A stretch of DNA of 64,000 nt from Mesostigma viride (lineage: Eukaryota > Streptophyta > Mesostigmatophyceae > Mesostigmatales > Mesostigmataceae). Position numbers and translations under genes: made by a program. The notes under the pieces are model-generated. The model ran no database searches and had not been told where the DNA came from. It saw only the letters and a list, made by a program, of their open reading frames with translations. The DNA is taken from positions 140,001 through 204,000 of the forward strand of contig RPFO01000102.1 of the NCBI GenBank assembly GCA_009746045.1, in the 5' to 3' direction. This document shows, piece by piece, positions 42,898 to 53,866 of the stretch; the stretch's first letter is position 1; each line of letters opens with the position of its first letter.

Positions 42898-43362
42898 AAT
42901 TAATCAATCAATTAATTATGAACATAACTCCGTTGGGAGTATATGTAGCACATAGGGCTCCCTATGATGCCTTCAGTATTTAGCTACGCCATGCCTACAA
43001 TGGGACCTCCCATGGATGTTGCAGTCAGCCGGCATTTAGCCATGCTATGCCTAATTGCAGGGAGCTACTCTCTGCTGAGATGTCATGTGTACACCAGCGA
43101 TAGCCTAGCCACATCAGTACCTTCCACCCCATGTATGTCATGCGGGCCTTCTAGGCCCTCTCCTCAAGCCGCCTTGTGTGCTTGTGCTTGTTTAGGAGGC
43201 ATGAACCATCATGGCGGTGCAGGTGCACCCTGTGCACCCAGAGCAGGTGATAGTTGTACATCCTACACCTGCAGGTTGTCGCCCTGATTGTATTACAAAC
43301 CCATAGATGCCCCTTTCTCAGGGCTATGTGTTACATAATATGCTCCCCACGGAGCTATGATT
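42898..43362. mobile_element. Two retroelement 3' ends (one minus, one plus, families E/F)
   Basis: 42898-42958 is a minus-strand terminus (TTAA tail, CTCCGTTGGGAG hairpin, ATGTAGCACATAG). 42960-43362 is a plus-strand family F 3' UTR ending CTCCCCACGGAGCTATGATT. Confidence 0.6.
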
Positions 43363-43366
43363 TTAA

Positions 43367-44720
43367 CCCTTAGTCCGTTAACCCCCCGACCTGTCGGGGG
43401 GTTTGACTAACGGTCGAATTTCGCGCCGCGCCGAGAGCGCCGCGCCACTTGTGACGGATGTCAGTGGTCCGGTGGGTCCGGGAACACTTAGGGACGAAGG
43501 TGATGCATAGGTTTGGGGGTAATATTCGCCATAGCCTGGTAATTACAAGTTTACAACGTGCATTGAGAATGTATCACGTGACTTTGGCGGGAAATTTTCG
43601 CTCGCGCGCGCGCGTAATGAGATATGGCTGCCAACGTGCCGCTGTTACGAAATGTTTGCGTCTCACGGCTTGAAACGGTTCAGAATGTTGCTCAGAATGA
43701 CGATGCATGATTTTCGTAGGTCAGGCACGGCCAGATTTATAGGGTTGGGAAAATACAGGTAGGAAAATATAACTTTCCTGGTCGTCAGTTCCAGATGAGT
43801 CATAGCTTATCATAGGTCGATTTCCTCCCTATGGCCGGGCAATCTGCGCCAGCCCGGGCATCCAGTTTGGGTATGGCGGGGACGTCAGCTGCAGCGTTTG
43901 CTGAGAATGCGGACTAGTTTAGTAGCCATCTTTGCACGGAACATCGACCTGGTAGTCATGGCGGATCATGAAGTATGCGGCTATGGCGGCCTTTGCATGT
44001 AGAGCATCAGTATGTGTGAGATATGAGGGTCCCGGCCAGCGGAATCCGGGTAGGGCATGAACGAGCCAGGTACGACAACGTATTTGCGTGTTGTTTGCAG
44101 CGGAATACGTATCCCATGCATTATAAATGACGATTTTATCCATGCATATTTCAGCAAGTTCCATGCCTGTTGTAAAGAGTGGTATTAGCCCTGAAAGTGC
44201 CCAGTTTTTGGCATTTCTTTGGAGTATACCACTCCGTCAGTGCCGGTAGGCAACGTGTTTGTATTCCAACACTTTTGGCAGCCTTTGATAGCTTGTTATA
44301 ATGCATTATTGTGTTGCATGTCATAGATAGCTGTTTACACGCGCGTAACCCACACACATGTATGAGCACGTTATATAGGGGTAATGGGTTATCCGGGTGG
44401 TCTGACCCAAGGAAACCACCATTGGACTATCCAACTAAGTTGTCCAATGTTGGTATTGAGATTCCCTGCCCTCCCTGGGAAGTTAGGGTGGGGTAGACTT
44501 TTCCTTGGGGAAAAAAGATCGTCTTTTGGCCAACTTTGACTGGAGCTATCATCCAAATGCTTTGATAAAGCCAAGGTATTATTGCATATTCTGAAAGCCC
44601 TTGAAGTGTAGATACTCCTAGCATCTTGGTTGGGGGTATTTGGAGTTGTGGCCTGTGAGTTATGATTTTTTTCATTTTCAGGGGTATGAAAGTGCCAAAA
44701 ATGGGTCAGCGGACTATGGG
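43367..44720 (+). mobile_element. TTAA-flanked DNA element, family C (1354 bp)
   Basis: TTAA at 43363-43366 and 44721-44724. Terminal repeats are CCCTTAGTCCG and, inverted, CCCATAGTCCG. The left subterminal palindrome AACCCCCCGACCTGTCGGGG lies at 43380. The interior has only short frames. It belongs to the same structural class as families A and B. Confidence 0.8.
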
Positions 44721-44741
44721 TTAATTAATTAATTAATTAAT

Positions 44742-44922
44742 TAATAGGGCTCCCTGAGAAGGGGCATATGGCTTTTAATACACTCTTGGCTACTTCCTGC
44801 AGGTGGCGGAATGTAAACTGCCACCTACTCTGGGTGCACAAAGTGCACCTGCTCACCGGCCCGGCGGCCACTGTACTACTCTGGGTGCACAAAGTGCACC
44901 TGCCCTAGCCATAGCCATAGCC
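44742..44922 (-). mobile_element. E-family 3' UTR fragment
   Basis: Minus-strand copy of the GCCATATGCCCCTTCTCAGG terminus and the GCAGGTGCACTTTGTGCACC region, the latter tandemly repeated (44835-44900). Confidence 0.55.
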
Positions 44923-46695
44923 TCACTCTTAAGCTGCACAAAACTCCTGTTGCTTTGCGCACCATTGCTGCGTCGCATTCAGCCCCACTGATGCCTCTCT
45001 CGAAACTCATCTGCCATGCTTTGAATGCTCTTCTCCCCGAAGCCAATGCATTATGGGTGGAGGTGCTGTCGAATGCCGGGTATGAATGCGCTGGTAGTTG
45101 GATCGTCATAGACTCAGCCCAAGTACGCCTACGCCTTGCCGCCCTTAGCCGTTCTAAGACAGCAGCAGAGAAACGTATACCTATGCCCATAGCCACCTAT
45201 GATTTCACCACTCTATATACCACACTAGATTTGCACGATTTGAAAGCTCGTTTAGATAGCCTCCTTACTCGTCTGTATGCACGTAGGCCTCACGGGCGCA
45301 ACCACCTGCACGTGCGTGTTTCTCAGACCAAGCCCACGGCAACGTGGCTCTCAGGGATCGCGGCAGGTGCTATCGTGCGGGATGGTTATAATTATATTAT
45401 CACGAAGGCTGACCTTGTCCATTGGATCTCTTATCTTGTTGATAACACCTTCATCTGTTTTGCGGGCAATGTATACCAACAAGCTATCGGCATCCCTATG
45501 GGCACTAACTGTGCCGGGCTCCTTGCAAACCTCTATCTATACACTTATGAGCTTGCATTCATGGAGAATCTCATTGCCTCAAACGATGATGTTCTCATCA
45601 GGCGTTTTATCCATACATGTCGATACATTGATGATGTCATCGCTTTCGACAACCCTGATTTCGCAACCCATTTGTATATCACCGCTGGTCTGCCTGGCAT
45701 CTACCCGCAAGCGTCCCTCACATTAAAGCTCACGTCGGAGGATACTCATTGCAATTACCTCGATCTTAACATTACCCATAACAAGAAGGGCTGGCGTACG
45801 GCTATCTATGATAAGCGCAAGGATCCTAAATACCAGCAAATTCCTTTTATTCGTTACCCCGATATTCACAGTCTCCTTTCCCACACAGCAAAATATGGTG
45901 TTGTTCTTTCTCAGTTACATCGTTTTTCCCGTCTTTGTTCTTATCGTGTTGATTTCATCACGACTCTTGTTGAACTCTTGCAGCGTTTATTGGTCAAAGA
46001 CTATGACCGAGCCATTATGCTCCGTCAAGTCCGATGTTTTTTGCAACGTCACCCACATCTGTTCGGTGCTGCCCCTTGGCACAAGCTCTACAAACAGGTC
46101 GTGGACCGGCTGGATCGCATAGTATCTCCGCACATCTGAACCCTGTGATGCCAGATCTCCTTTGCGGCCGTTCCGAGCTTGGCACTGGATTCGTTGTCCA
46201 CATCGTCGCGTCGCTGCCGCAACACGATGTTTTCTGGCATCCGCGGGCTTTTGGTTCCCGCCGCACATTTGAAAGTGCTGTCCTCCGGCTTTTTGCCTTT
46301 GCACCGTGTGCAGTTCTTGGACGTTTGGAATCATGGCATGGCTAACGTGATGACTGACTAGCTAGACCTTTTCAGTGGTTTTCCATTTGCGGGTATTTCC
46401 TCGTAAATGGTGGGAGAGCGATCGCAGCAATGGTGCTCACCACTAGACACTCCCGGCCAGTTAGGCTAGAAACACACGCCCTGATCAAGCATGCTGTTTC
46501 CGGCCCCACCGTCTAGGTCATCTAGTCGCTCCACACGTAAGCCAGCCATAATTTCAATGCACAAGGATACACATTTCCATCACCATTCATCTTCATCATC
46601 CTGAACGACTCGAAAACGCGGAAAAGATAACGGCAGGCTCGAGCTACCATGGTCCGGATTCTCCCGATTTCTTGCCTGCGCTGGTTGTCTCTTTG
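44923..46695 (+). mobile_element. Penelope-like retroelement, 5'-truncated
   Basis: A possible target duplication ATAGCC lies at 44917-44922 and 46696-46701. It holds the reverse transcriptase frame below, then a non-coding region (46140-46695) whose last 130-300 bases recur as separate truncated copies at 1899, 23070, 25247, 48682, 53795 and 60425. All share the end CGCTGGTTGTCTCTTTG. Confidence 0.75.
44955..46139 (+). CDS. Penelope-like reverse transcriptase, 394 aa
   Basis: An RNA-directed DNA polymerase of the Penelope-like (telomerase-related) branch. Motifs: YDFTTLYTTLDLHDL (about residue 78), GNVYQQAIGIPMGTNCAGLL (about 173), and RYIDDVIAF with the two catalytic aspartates (about 230). 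It then continues QIPFIRYPDIHSLLSHTAKY and ends IVSPHI. No C-terminal GIY-YIG nuclease follows the polymerase; only about 90 residues remain after the thumb. It therefore probably belongs to a group with an N-terminal nuclease or none, and the N-terminus is cut off here. The frame itself is intact. Confidence 0.88.
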   Translation: MRTIAASHSAPLMPLSKLICHALNALLPEANALWVEVLSNAGYECAGSWIVIDSAQVRLRLAALSRSKTAAEKRIPMPIATYDFTTLYTTLDLHDLKARLDSLLTRLYARRPHGRNHLHVRVSQTKPTATWLSGIAAGAIVRDGYNYIITKADLVHWISYLVDNTFICFAGNVYQQAIGIPMGTNCAGLLANLYLYTYELAFMENLIASNDDVLIRRFIHTCRYIDDVIAFDNPDFATHLYITAGLPGIYPQASLTLKLTSEDTHCNYLDLNITHNKKGWRTAIYDKRKDPKYQQIPFIRYPDIHSLLSHTAKYGVVLSQLHRFSRLCSYRVDFITTLVELLQRLLVKDYDRAIMLRQVRCFLQRHPHLFGAAPWHKLYKQVVDRLDRIVSPHI

Positions 46696-46710
46696 ATAGC
46701 CTAGTCATAA

Positions 46711-48938
46711 CCCTTGGATCGTGCTGTCCCCTATTTATAGTGGCCAGTTCAACTCGCCCCTACGAATAGGGGACAGATGGGAAGCGGCGCGGCGCGAATG
46801 CCAGTAGACCTTTCCGTGATATTTTTAGGTCTGCTGCTAGAGCTAGATGTGTTCTACGCCCTGATACCGGACATCACTATGTTCAGACCAGGTTTACAGG
46901 GACTAATTCAGGGCCAAAGTACAGGGGGTACCCAGGTCCACCGGGACGAAAGTGAATGTAAAATAATTACGTACATGCAAATTCGAGGCTATGGCGGTGC
47001 AGAAAACTGATTGGTGTAGGAGCATCGATGCATGGATTCGTTCCAAATTTTGTATGCATGATTTATACGTTATAAAGATGCTATAGCCGCAGTCGCGCAA
47101 CAACTACGGCTTCGTTAAATCATCTTGGACTGGGTTTTACTGCGTCAATGCGCGTTTATTGTGACGGGAGTGACGATGAAGCTAGCACTTGTTATAAGCG
47201 GCTTGGTCACTGAATATTTCTCATCGAGTACATTTCTTACGATGTATTTCGAATATTTCATTAGTGTCGTGGGCCAGAAAAGTCTCAACGCATCGGTCCT
47301 GTCGTCAGCTTGCTAGCTGTCCGTTAGCCTTATTTTTGCGGTTTTACCTGGCGCAGTTTAGTGTCCCTGCGGTTACCGTCTACAAGGTAAAGTCGTACTA
47401 TCGTTCGGTAAGTAATCTAGGACTCATTGTCGAAGGTTTGGGATGTCAAAGTCGCTTCTTTACCACTTTTCTGTAATGGTTTGTGGTAGTGGTTGCGCAC
47501 AACGATTACGGTCAGATTTTCATCCGTTTTGTTCATGATTGGCTGCGTCTGTACCAAATATACTAGAATAAGGATTGTTGTTACATGTAAATAAGTTCTA
47601 TATGGTATCAAGATGGTTTGTACAGCCTAAATTACTCAGAAAAGATGGTGTCCTGGCCAGTTTTTGGTTAGCCTTTTGGCTTTGTTTGTAATGCAGTTGT
47701 GCAGCCACCCCATCTGTCTTCATGTAACACCTGTGGAGGCCCCAGTGCCTTGCTTGCATACAAAAGAAGGTCAATGCAGTGTCTCTGTGCATTTTCAACT
47801 TAGGCAAGCATATGGAGGTCATTTCTTATGTTGTGGATGCATGGGTTACGTAGCCCCTTGCACACCCTTGCTATGCATGCATTTGGGCCTTGGCACAGTA
47901 TACCTGCTAGTAGACATTGGTAGCCACCACATGGTGGTGTTTTCTTTACAACATCATGAAGTATATAGTTAAAGCTGCGTGTTAGTGATCATTTTGAGCA
48001 TTACCCTACAAGTCACAAGCACCATGTTCACACCTACCGTTGTAATGCCTCTTAGTGCAGAGTTGTCGCCCCATAGCCAGTTAGCAGCCAAAATGATGAA
48101 GACCAGCATATGAGGAGCTACAGTAGCATTGCCAATGATGTAGGCTTACTTTACCTCATTTAGTCAAGCATTGGCATGTGAGAAAAACTGTGCATGTGGT
48201 AGGTTTGTGTGGTGGGTAGTCTTTGGCCTTCCCATGCCGTGATACGCACGAATGTGACTGTGCATTGGCATGGCTACCTATGTTTAATCGCTGTTATGGA
48301 TGTTCTGCAGGCTGAAATTGATTATATAATGCATGTTTGATCATCAATTATGTTTTTTGTTGCTATGGGATAAGAATTCTGAGTTGTAATGTCACCAGCC
48401 AAACTGGACCCTATTTGTAGTGGCCAGTTATTTTTAGATAGTGCAGCTGGGTCCCTGGGACAACCCATGATGTCAGTGTTCAGAGGCCATGCCTGGCTAC
48501 CCAAGCAACTGCCTGAAAAATATTGGGAGCAACGGAATTATTTTCAGGTGTAATAATGCATAATACATGTGTTTTTTTTCGCACTCGCGCACCCCCCTGA
48601 GGGTGGTGCTATATTTAGCACCCATAGGACATTGCAACATGACCAATGACATGACCCCCAAGTAACTCAATATATGTGTGTACAAGGATACACATTTCCA
48701 TCACCATTCATCTTCATCATCCTGAACGACTCGAAAACGCGGAAAAGATAACGGCAGGCTCGAGCTACCATGGTCCGGATTCTCCCGATTTCTGGCCTGC
48801 GCTGGTTGTCTCTTTGATATGTGTGTGCTTTGGTCCAAGTATGGACAGTAAAATTGTTTTTAGGTTGGTTTGTGGGCATTATCTTGCAAAGTGCAACTGG
48901 CCCCTATTTGTAGTGGCGAGTTGGACACGATCCAAGGG
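46711..48938. mobile_element. DNA element, family D (2.2 kb), ATAA duplication
   Basis: Perfect 13 bp terminal inverted repeats CCCTTGGATCGTG, flanked by ATAA at 46707-46710 and 48939-48942. Next to the left end is a hairpin between TGTCCCCTATTTATAGTGGC and ATAGGGGACA (46726-46776). Related CCTATTTGTAGTGGCCAG sequences lie near 48410 and the right end. It resembles the TTAA families in layout, with ATAA instead. Its interior has no recognised gene. Confidence 0.7.
48682..48816 (+). mobile_element. Penelope-like 3' fragment, 135 bp, nested in family D
   Basis: Target duplication ATATGTGTGT at 48672-48681 and 48817-48826. The insert runs ACAAGGATACACATTTCC to GGTTGTCTCTTTG. Confidence 0.88.
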
Positions 48939-49065
48939 ATAACAATCTTCCACCCCATGCAAAGCCTTTAAATTTTAGGTATGATACATCATGGTGGTGC
49001 AGGTGCACTTTGTGCATTCAGAGCAGATGTAGTTTACACAGCCTACCCTTGCAGGAAGTAGCCCA

Positions 49066-52000
49066 GAATTAAATTAAATTAAATTAAATTAAATTATAAC
49101 ATGCCTCCGTGGGGAGGTCATGTAGCACATATTTCATGATGGATGGGTGGTGTGGAGGAAGCCGCGTGATCGAACTATCCTAACTCTATCTAGAAAATCC
49201 TAACTACACTAATCATCAAAACGCCTCCTCCGCTTGGGGGGAGGTGGCTTGCCCACAGGGTCGGGCGTGTGCGCCTTGACAATCTTCTTCCACCGCGTCT
49301 TGTCCTGCATGGCAGTCCAAAGACAGGAGAGAGAGTGGATGCGGTGCTCAAACTGGGCTGGGACCACTAGGTCGTCCAGCAACATCTGAACGTAGTTGGT
49401 GACAGGTTTCCCTACCCTTTTGGGAATGTCCTTGGGGCCAGGCCAGGTCAGAATGTGCCGCCCTGGCTGTCCAAGCCGCTGGGGGCCGGCCAGACCAAGG
49501 GTGGTGTCGACCTGGCTGGTGCGGGCAAGGTGTCCTACAAATGCTATCCTACGCTGCCTAATCTCGTCCGAAACACGAGGCATGCCATGATACAAAGACT
49601 CTGATGACGGACGCTCGGAAAAACCTACATTAACCCCTAAATGGTCTGGCTGCCGATTTTCCGCCTAAAACTGAGTTACAGCCGACACGTCGGCCCCTTC
49701 TCGGGGGACCAAATGCCGCGAAAACTATTGAGAATTAGGAAAAGTTTAGCTGAGAAGATCGAAAGTTTATAATTTTCCTCACAGCATGGTACTAGGGTTT
49801 GCATACTTCTGACAAAGTTATAGAGGTGTTCTGGTCGGTCGAAGTACAAGGGGTCAGGGTACTTTTTCGCGTACAACGTGCATTCCGAAAACGACGACCT
49901 GGCCATGGCGGCTTGCGCCCACGCATGGCATTTCCGTTTTCGTTCGAATTTTCTGACCAAACTCAGGAAATTGATTTTATACGTCCTAAAGATGATACAT
50001 GCCAATTTTTGGTTCGCGGGAATGCCATTTGATAGGTGTCGGCAGCGTTCTTGCTGGAAAAAACTGCGATCAGGCCGGACGATAGAAACGTTGACAGCAA
50101 TACCTTTCCTGCGTATTTTAAAGGATATATTGGTTTCTTTGTACTTTTTATGATACATAGTAGTCGTAAACGTGCAAGGGTGGCCAGAAATCGCCGAATC
50201 CAGCGACCATGCTGCACAACTTTGGCGTGCCGAAATGCGCCATTTTGCGGCCACCGCCTGGGCCAAGGTAACGCCATCCATGCCTGGTAAAGCTTAATCA
50301 TCGTTTTCCTATCGATGTTTGACGTTTATATATACGTTCTAGCTTGTGTAGCACATTCTTTTTGCATTATACATGCTCTTTCTTGACCCTGGCCTGGCCC
50401 CTTTCTAAAACACCCTTCTTAGATGCTTCCATCAGTCAGTTGACCTGCCACAGGGTGATGGTGATAAGTTTTAGAGGCTGTATGGGTTTGAATACCTCCA
50501 TATATGTTTGTTATACATTTCCCACACACATATTGCATGAGTGTGAGGCAGTTGGCTGGTCTCTGTGGCATCATCAAGCATGTAACCGGTGAGTAGAAGC
50601 TTCCCATTGTCAGCATGTGCCACCAGGTGTGCTGGCCATCACCTGGCAAGCTATAGCAGCTTAGGCCTAGTTTATCCTTGCTAGGGCAGGCTGAAATAGG
50701 CTTAAAATCACTAGTTTGTTGGTGGCTGCCTCCTAGAATGCATGCCTTGCGTAGGGTATCCGTACCACGTTACCTACGTGCATGGACAAGGTGGCACCTG
50801 CACATAGGTGCCATGTAAGGGCAGTGTGATGATGCAGTTATGTTTCCCCATCATTGTGGAAGGGAAATGTATTGTGTGGCATGGTTGGGGGCCATATTAG
50901 TAGGTATTAGTAGGTAGTATGCCCACTCCTACCCCCTTGGTTGCTTTTTACCATCGGTACCCCTATGGGCTGTACTGGGTGTAACTGCTGGTATACCCAC
51001 CCAAATGATGACCCCAATGGCTCAAACTGTTCAGCAACTAATTGTTTATCATCCCTGAAGTGGTAGGTGCCTAGCTCTTACAACATAATTCAAAATGCAC
51101 ATTCTACCAAAAATGAAAACGCTCGTCTTGACCCCCCTGACTTTGACGGCAGTTATACATGGCCTACCCTGCATATATGTAAGGTTGTGATATACCAACC
51201 CGAAGGGCAACTCATGGACATGCTTGGCCCCCAAGGACAGCCATTGGATATGGGTGGGTTGGATGGCATCTGGTTTGCAAAATTGTGAAGTTACAGCCGA
51301 TGCATCGGCAGTATTTCTGCCCATTTAGGGGTTAAGGACCTGCCGGAGCATCCTGTAAACTGTGCCGTCGAGCCGAGCTGCCAGTTTGGGTGGGAGGGTC
51401 CACGCCTCGGCGCCATACGTGAGCACCGTGAGGACGAGGACCTTGAAGAGCATGCGCTTTCGGTGCCCGTCCAGGCCCTTCGAGCGCCAGTAGGGTGTGA
51501 GCGACCGGAGCTTGGCCCAGGCAAGGCCGATGCGGGTGTCCACATCGTCGGCGGTGTCAGGAAGCCAGCTCCCCAACAGCTTGAAGCGGTCGCGGAACGG
51601 GACCTCCGTCCCGTCGAGCAGGCGCGGCAGCGGTGGTTTACTGGATGCCCCTATCAGGTCATCGCCTCAGTTTTGACACTAATCTCCAGCCCCACCGCCC
51701 GCGCCTCCAGGCCCAGGCAATCCAGCCAGGTCTGAATGTGCTCGGGGCTCTCGATGAGGCCGGTGGTATCATCCGCATAAATCAGGTCGGCAAGGCGGTA
51801 CCCAGGTCTAACCCCGCCGTGCTCTTTCACGTTCAGGATGTCCAAGCCTGGCTCGAGCCCCTTAAGAGCAGTAAAGCGCGTACGTGCCCGACGCATGACG
51901 TGATCCACGACAATAATGAACAGGTATGGGGACAGGACACAACCTTGCCACACCCCGTGGTGAAGGGGGAATGGTGGAGTGGTGCCCTCCGCAGTCCGCA

Positions 52001-53590
52001 CTACTGCCTGTGAGCCCTCATACAGACGGCGGATGGCAGCAATAAACGCAGGCGGTACCCGATCCAGAGCTAGGATGGCCCAAAGAGCCTCCCAGAGAAC
52101 CGTGTCAAAGGCCTTGATATAGTCAACAAAAATGAAGACCAGCGGCAAACTGTCAGGGGGAAGTCGACGCACCTCCTCCATCAACCGGCGCGCGACAAAC
52201 ACAGCCATGACAGTGTTACGACCACGACGGAAACCCATCTGAGACTCACCCAGGTGTGGGTCCAGCACGGCGCGGAGCCTGTGCAGCAGCATGCGCATGA
52301 AGACCTTCAGCGCCGCGCTCTGGAGGCAGACACCCCGGTAGTTACCGGGGTCAGCAGCAGAGCCCTTCTTGTACAGCATGACGCGGATGGCCGTCTGCCA
52401 CTCAGCAGGCAGAGGCTCGTCAGAGAGCAGGACACGGTTGCAGAACGCCAGCAGAAGATCCCTAACCGCCAGATCAGGGGTCTTCAGCAGCTCAGCAGAA
52501 AGGTGGTCGGCACCGACCGCCGCATCGTACCGCAGGCGAGCAAGGGCGCCGTCCAATTCCTTCAAAGTGAAGGGGGGGACGACGTCGTCAGTGGCAAGGC
52601 AGCCCTCCTGCAAGGCGGGGACTTGGTAGTCCGCGGCCGAGGAGGGGGGCGCTGGCGGCGGCGGGGGTCCGGCGACCCCGAGGCGGGCGGCCGTCTCGGG
52701 GTGAAGCGGCGGGGGGGGGGGGCGCGAGCCCCACCGGTCAAGGAAACATTGTGGGCCAACCAGCGGTCAAGGCTTACCGGCGCCGTGCCGTCCCCCGTGT
52801 GCTCCACCGGGGTGCGCTGCCGCCGGCCGCCGAGCCGGTCGAGGTGGTACCACATGTCCTTGCCTTGGTTGCGAGCCTGGCAGGCCTTGGCATCCGCGAT
52901 GCACTGGGCCGCCTCCGCGTCCTGAGCGTGCTCGTAGGCCTCCACAAGGGCGGCCTTGAGCAATTGTTTCTGCAGCGGGTCCCGGTTACGCTTGAGGCGG
53001 TGCCGGGCGGCCAAGACCTTGGGGTCCTGGCGGTAGAGCGGGCCGGGGCGACGGCGGGGCATGACCGGCAGGTGCCGGGCCGCCAGCAACGGGGCACGGG
53101 CCGCAAAGCCCGCAAAAATGGCTGCGTTGGGGGCACCATTGTCCAGCTCGTCGACGTCCGCCCGGGCGTCCAGGGCCGACAGGTACTCCCGTCGGCACCG
53201 GTTCCGCTCGTGCTCGGCGTCCGTCCAGTCCTCAGGATCTCCCTTGACCGGACGTAGAGCACACCAGTCAGGGCTAACCACTGGGGCGCGGCGCACGGGG
53301 ACGTGGAACCGGAGCCGAAGGGTCGCGCGCACCAACCGGTGGTCAGAGCACACCGTCGGCGTGTCAAACACTCGGGTGTCCAGGACCGAGGTGCACCTGG
53401 ACTGCCGTACCACCACGTAGTCCAAACAGGCCTGACGGCCGTTAGGGCCACGAAAAGTGACCAAGTCCTGTGAGGGACGTTGGAAGTGGCAGTTGACAGC
53501 AACCATCCCGCTATCCCGCAAAAAGGCAGAAAACAGGGGAGTGTTGTCGTTAGCAGTAGTGTCAGCAGGCGCAAAGCGGCTGCCAGCAGT
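49066..53590 (-). pseudogene. LINE family L: endonuclease plus reverse transcriptase, inactive
   Basis: Read on the minus strand: a 5'-truncated APE-type endonuclease C-terminus (DYVVVRQ, then SDHRLVRATLRLRF, near 53440-53310), then a linker, then the reverse transcriptase. RT motifs: RLRYDAAVGADHLSAELL, NYRGVCLQSAALK, FIFVDYIKAFDTVLW (motif A), GVWQGCVLSPYLF (motif B, Arg replaced by Trp) and LIYADDTTGL. Then come YGAEAWTL and, beyond the inserted element (49634-51331), RQRRIAFVGHLARTSQ to KPPPPKRRRRF. There is one frame change near 52562-52613 and another at 51655 (MT-stop). The 3' end has the CTCCCCACGGAG-type hairpin and AATTTA units. It is inserted in an E-family 3' UTR. Confidence 0.9.
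49634..51331 (-). mobile_element. TTAA-flanked DNA transposon, family A, copy 3 (1698 bp), inside LINE
   Basis: TTAA at 49630-49633 and 51332-51335. It is a reverse-complement copy of 21060-22758, nearly identical over the whole length, with the same CCCCTAAATGG ends and palindromes. It interrupts the LINE C-terminal coding region just after RMLRQVL. Confidence 0.93.
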
Positions 53591-53794
53591 GCCCCGAATG
53601 TTTTATTAAATTAAAGCCATACGCCCCTTCTCAGCTAGGGATATATGCTACATGTACTCCCAACGGAGATTTTCAATTTAAAAATATTTCCATTGAATTA
53701 AGTAAGTAAGTGCTGCAAGAACTGCATGCCCTTGCACGACCACTCAATGCGTGGAAATTTTAGTAAATGCGTAAATTATCATCGATGGAATTAA

Positions 53795-53848
53795 AAAATC
53801 TCAAGGAGACAACCAGTGCAGGCCAGAAATCGGGAGATTCCGGACCAT
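53795..53848 (-). mobile_element. Penelope-like 3' fragment, about 54 bp
   Basis: GGAGACAACCAGTGCAGGCC to GATTCCGGACCATGA, the shortest of the truncated copies. Confidence 0.65.
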
Positions 53849-53866
53849 GATATATGATACCATGAT

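Noticed and set aside
46590-46660. Hammerhead ribozyme, expected in some Penelope-like elements
   Set aside because: CTGAACGA...CGAAAA is only a loose match to the CUGANGA and GAAA core, and CTGATCA near 46481 lacks the required core bases. No three-stem fold could be drawn.
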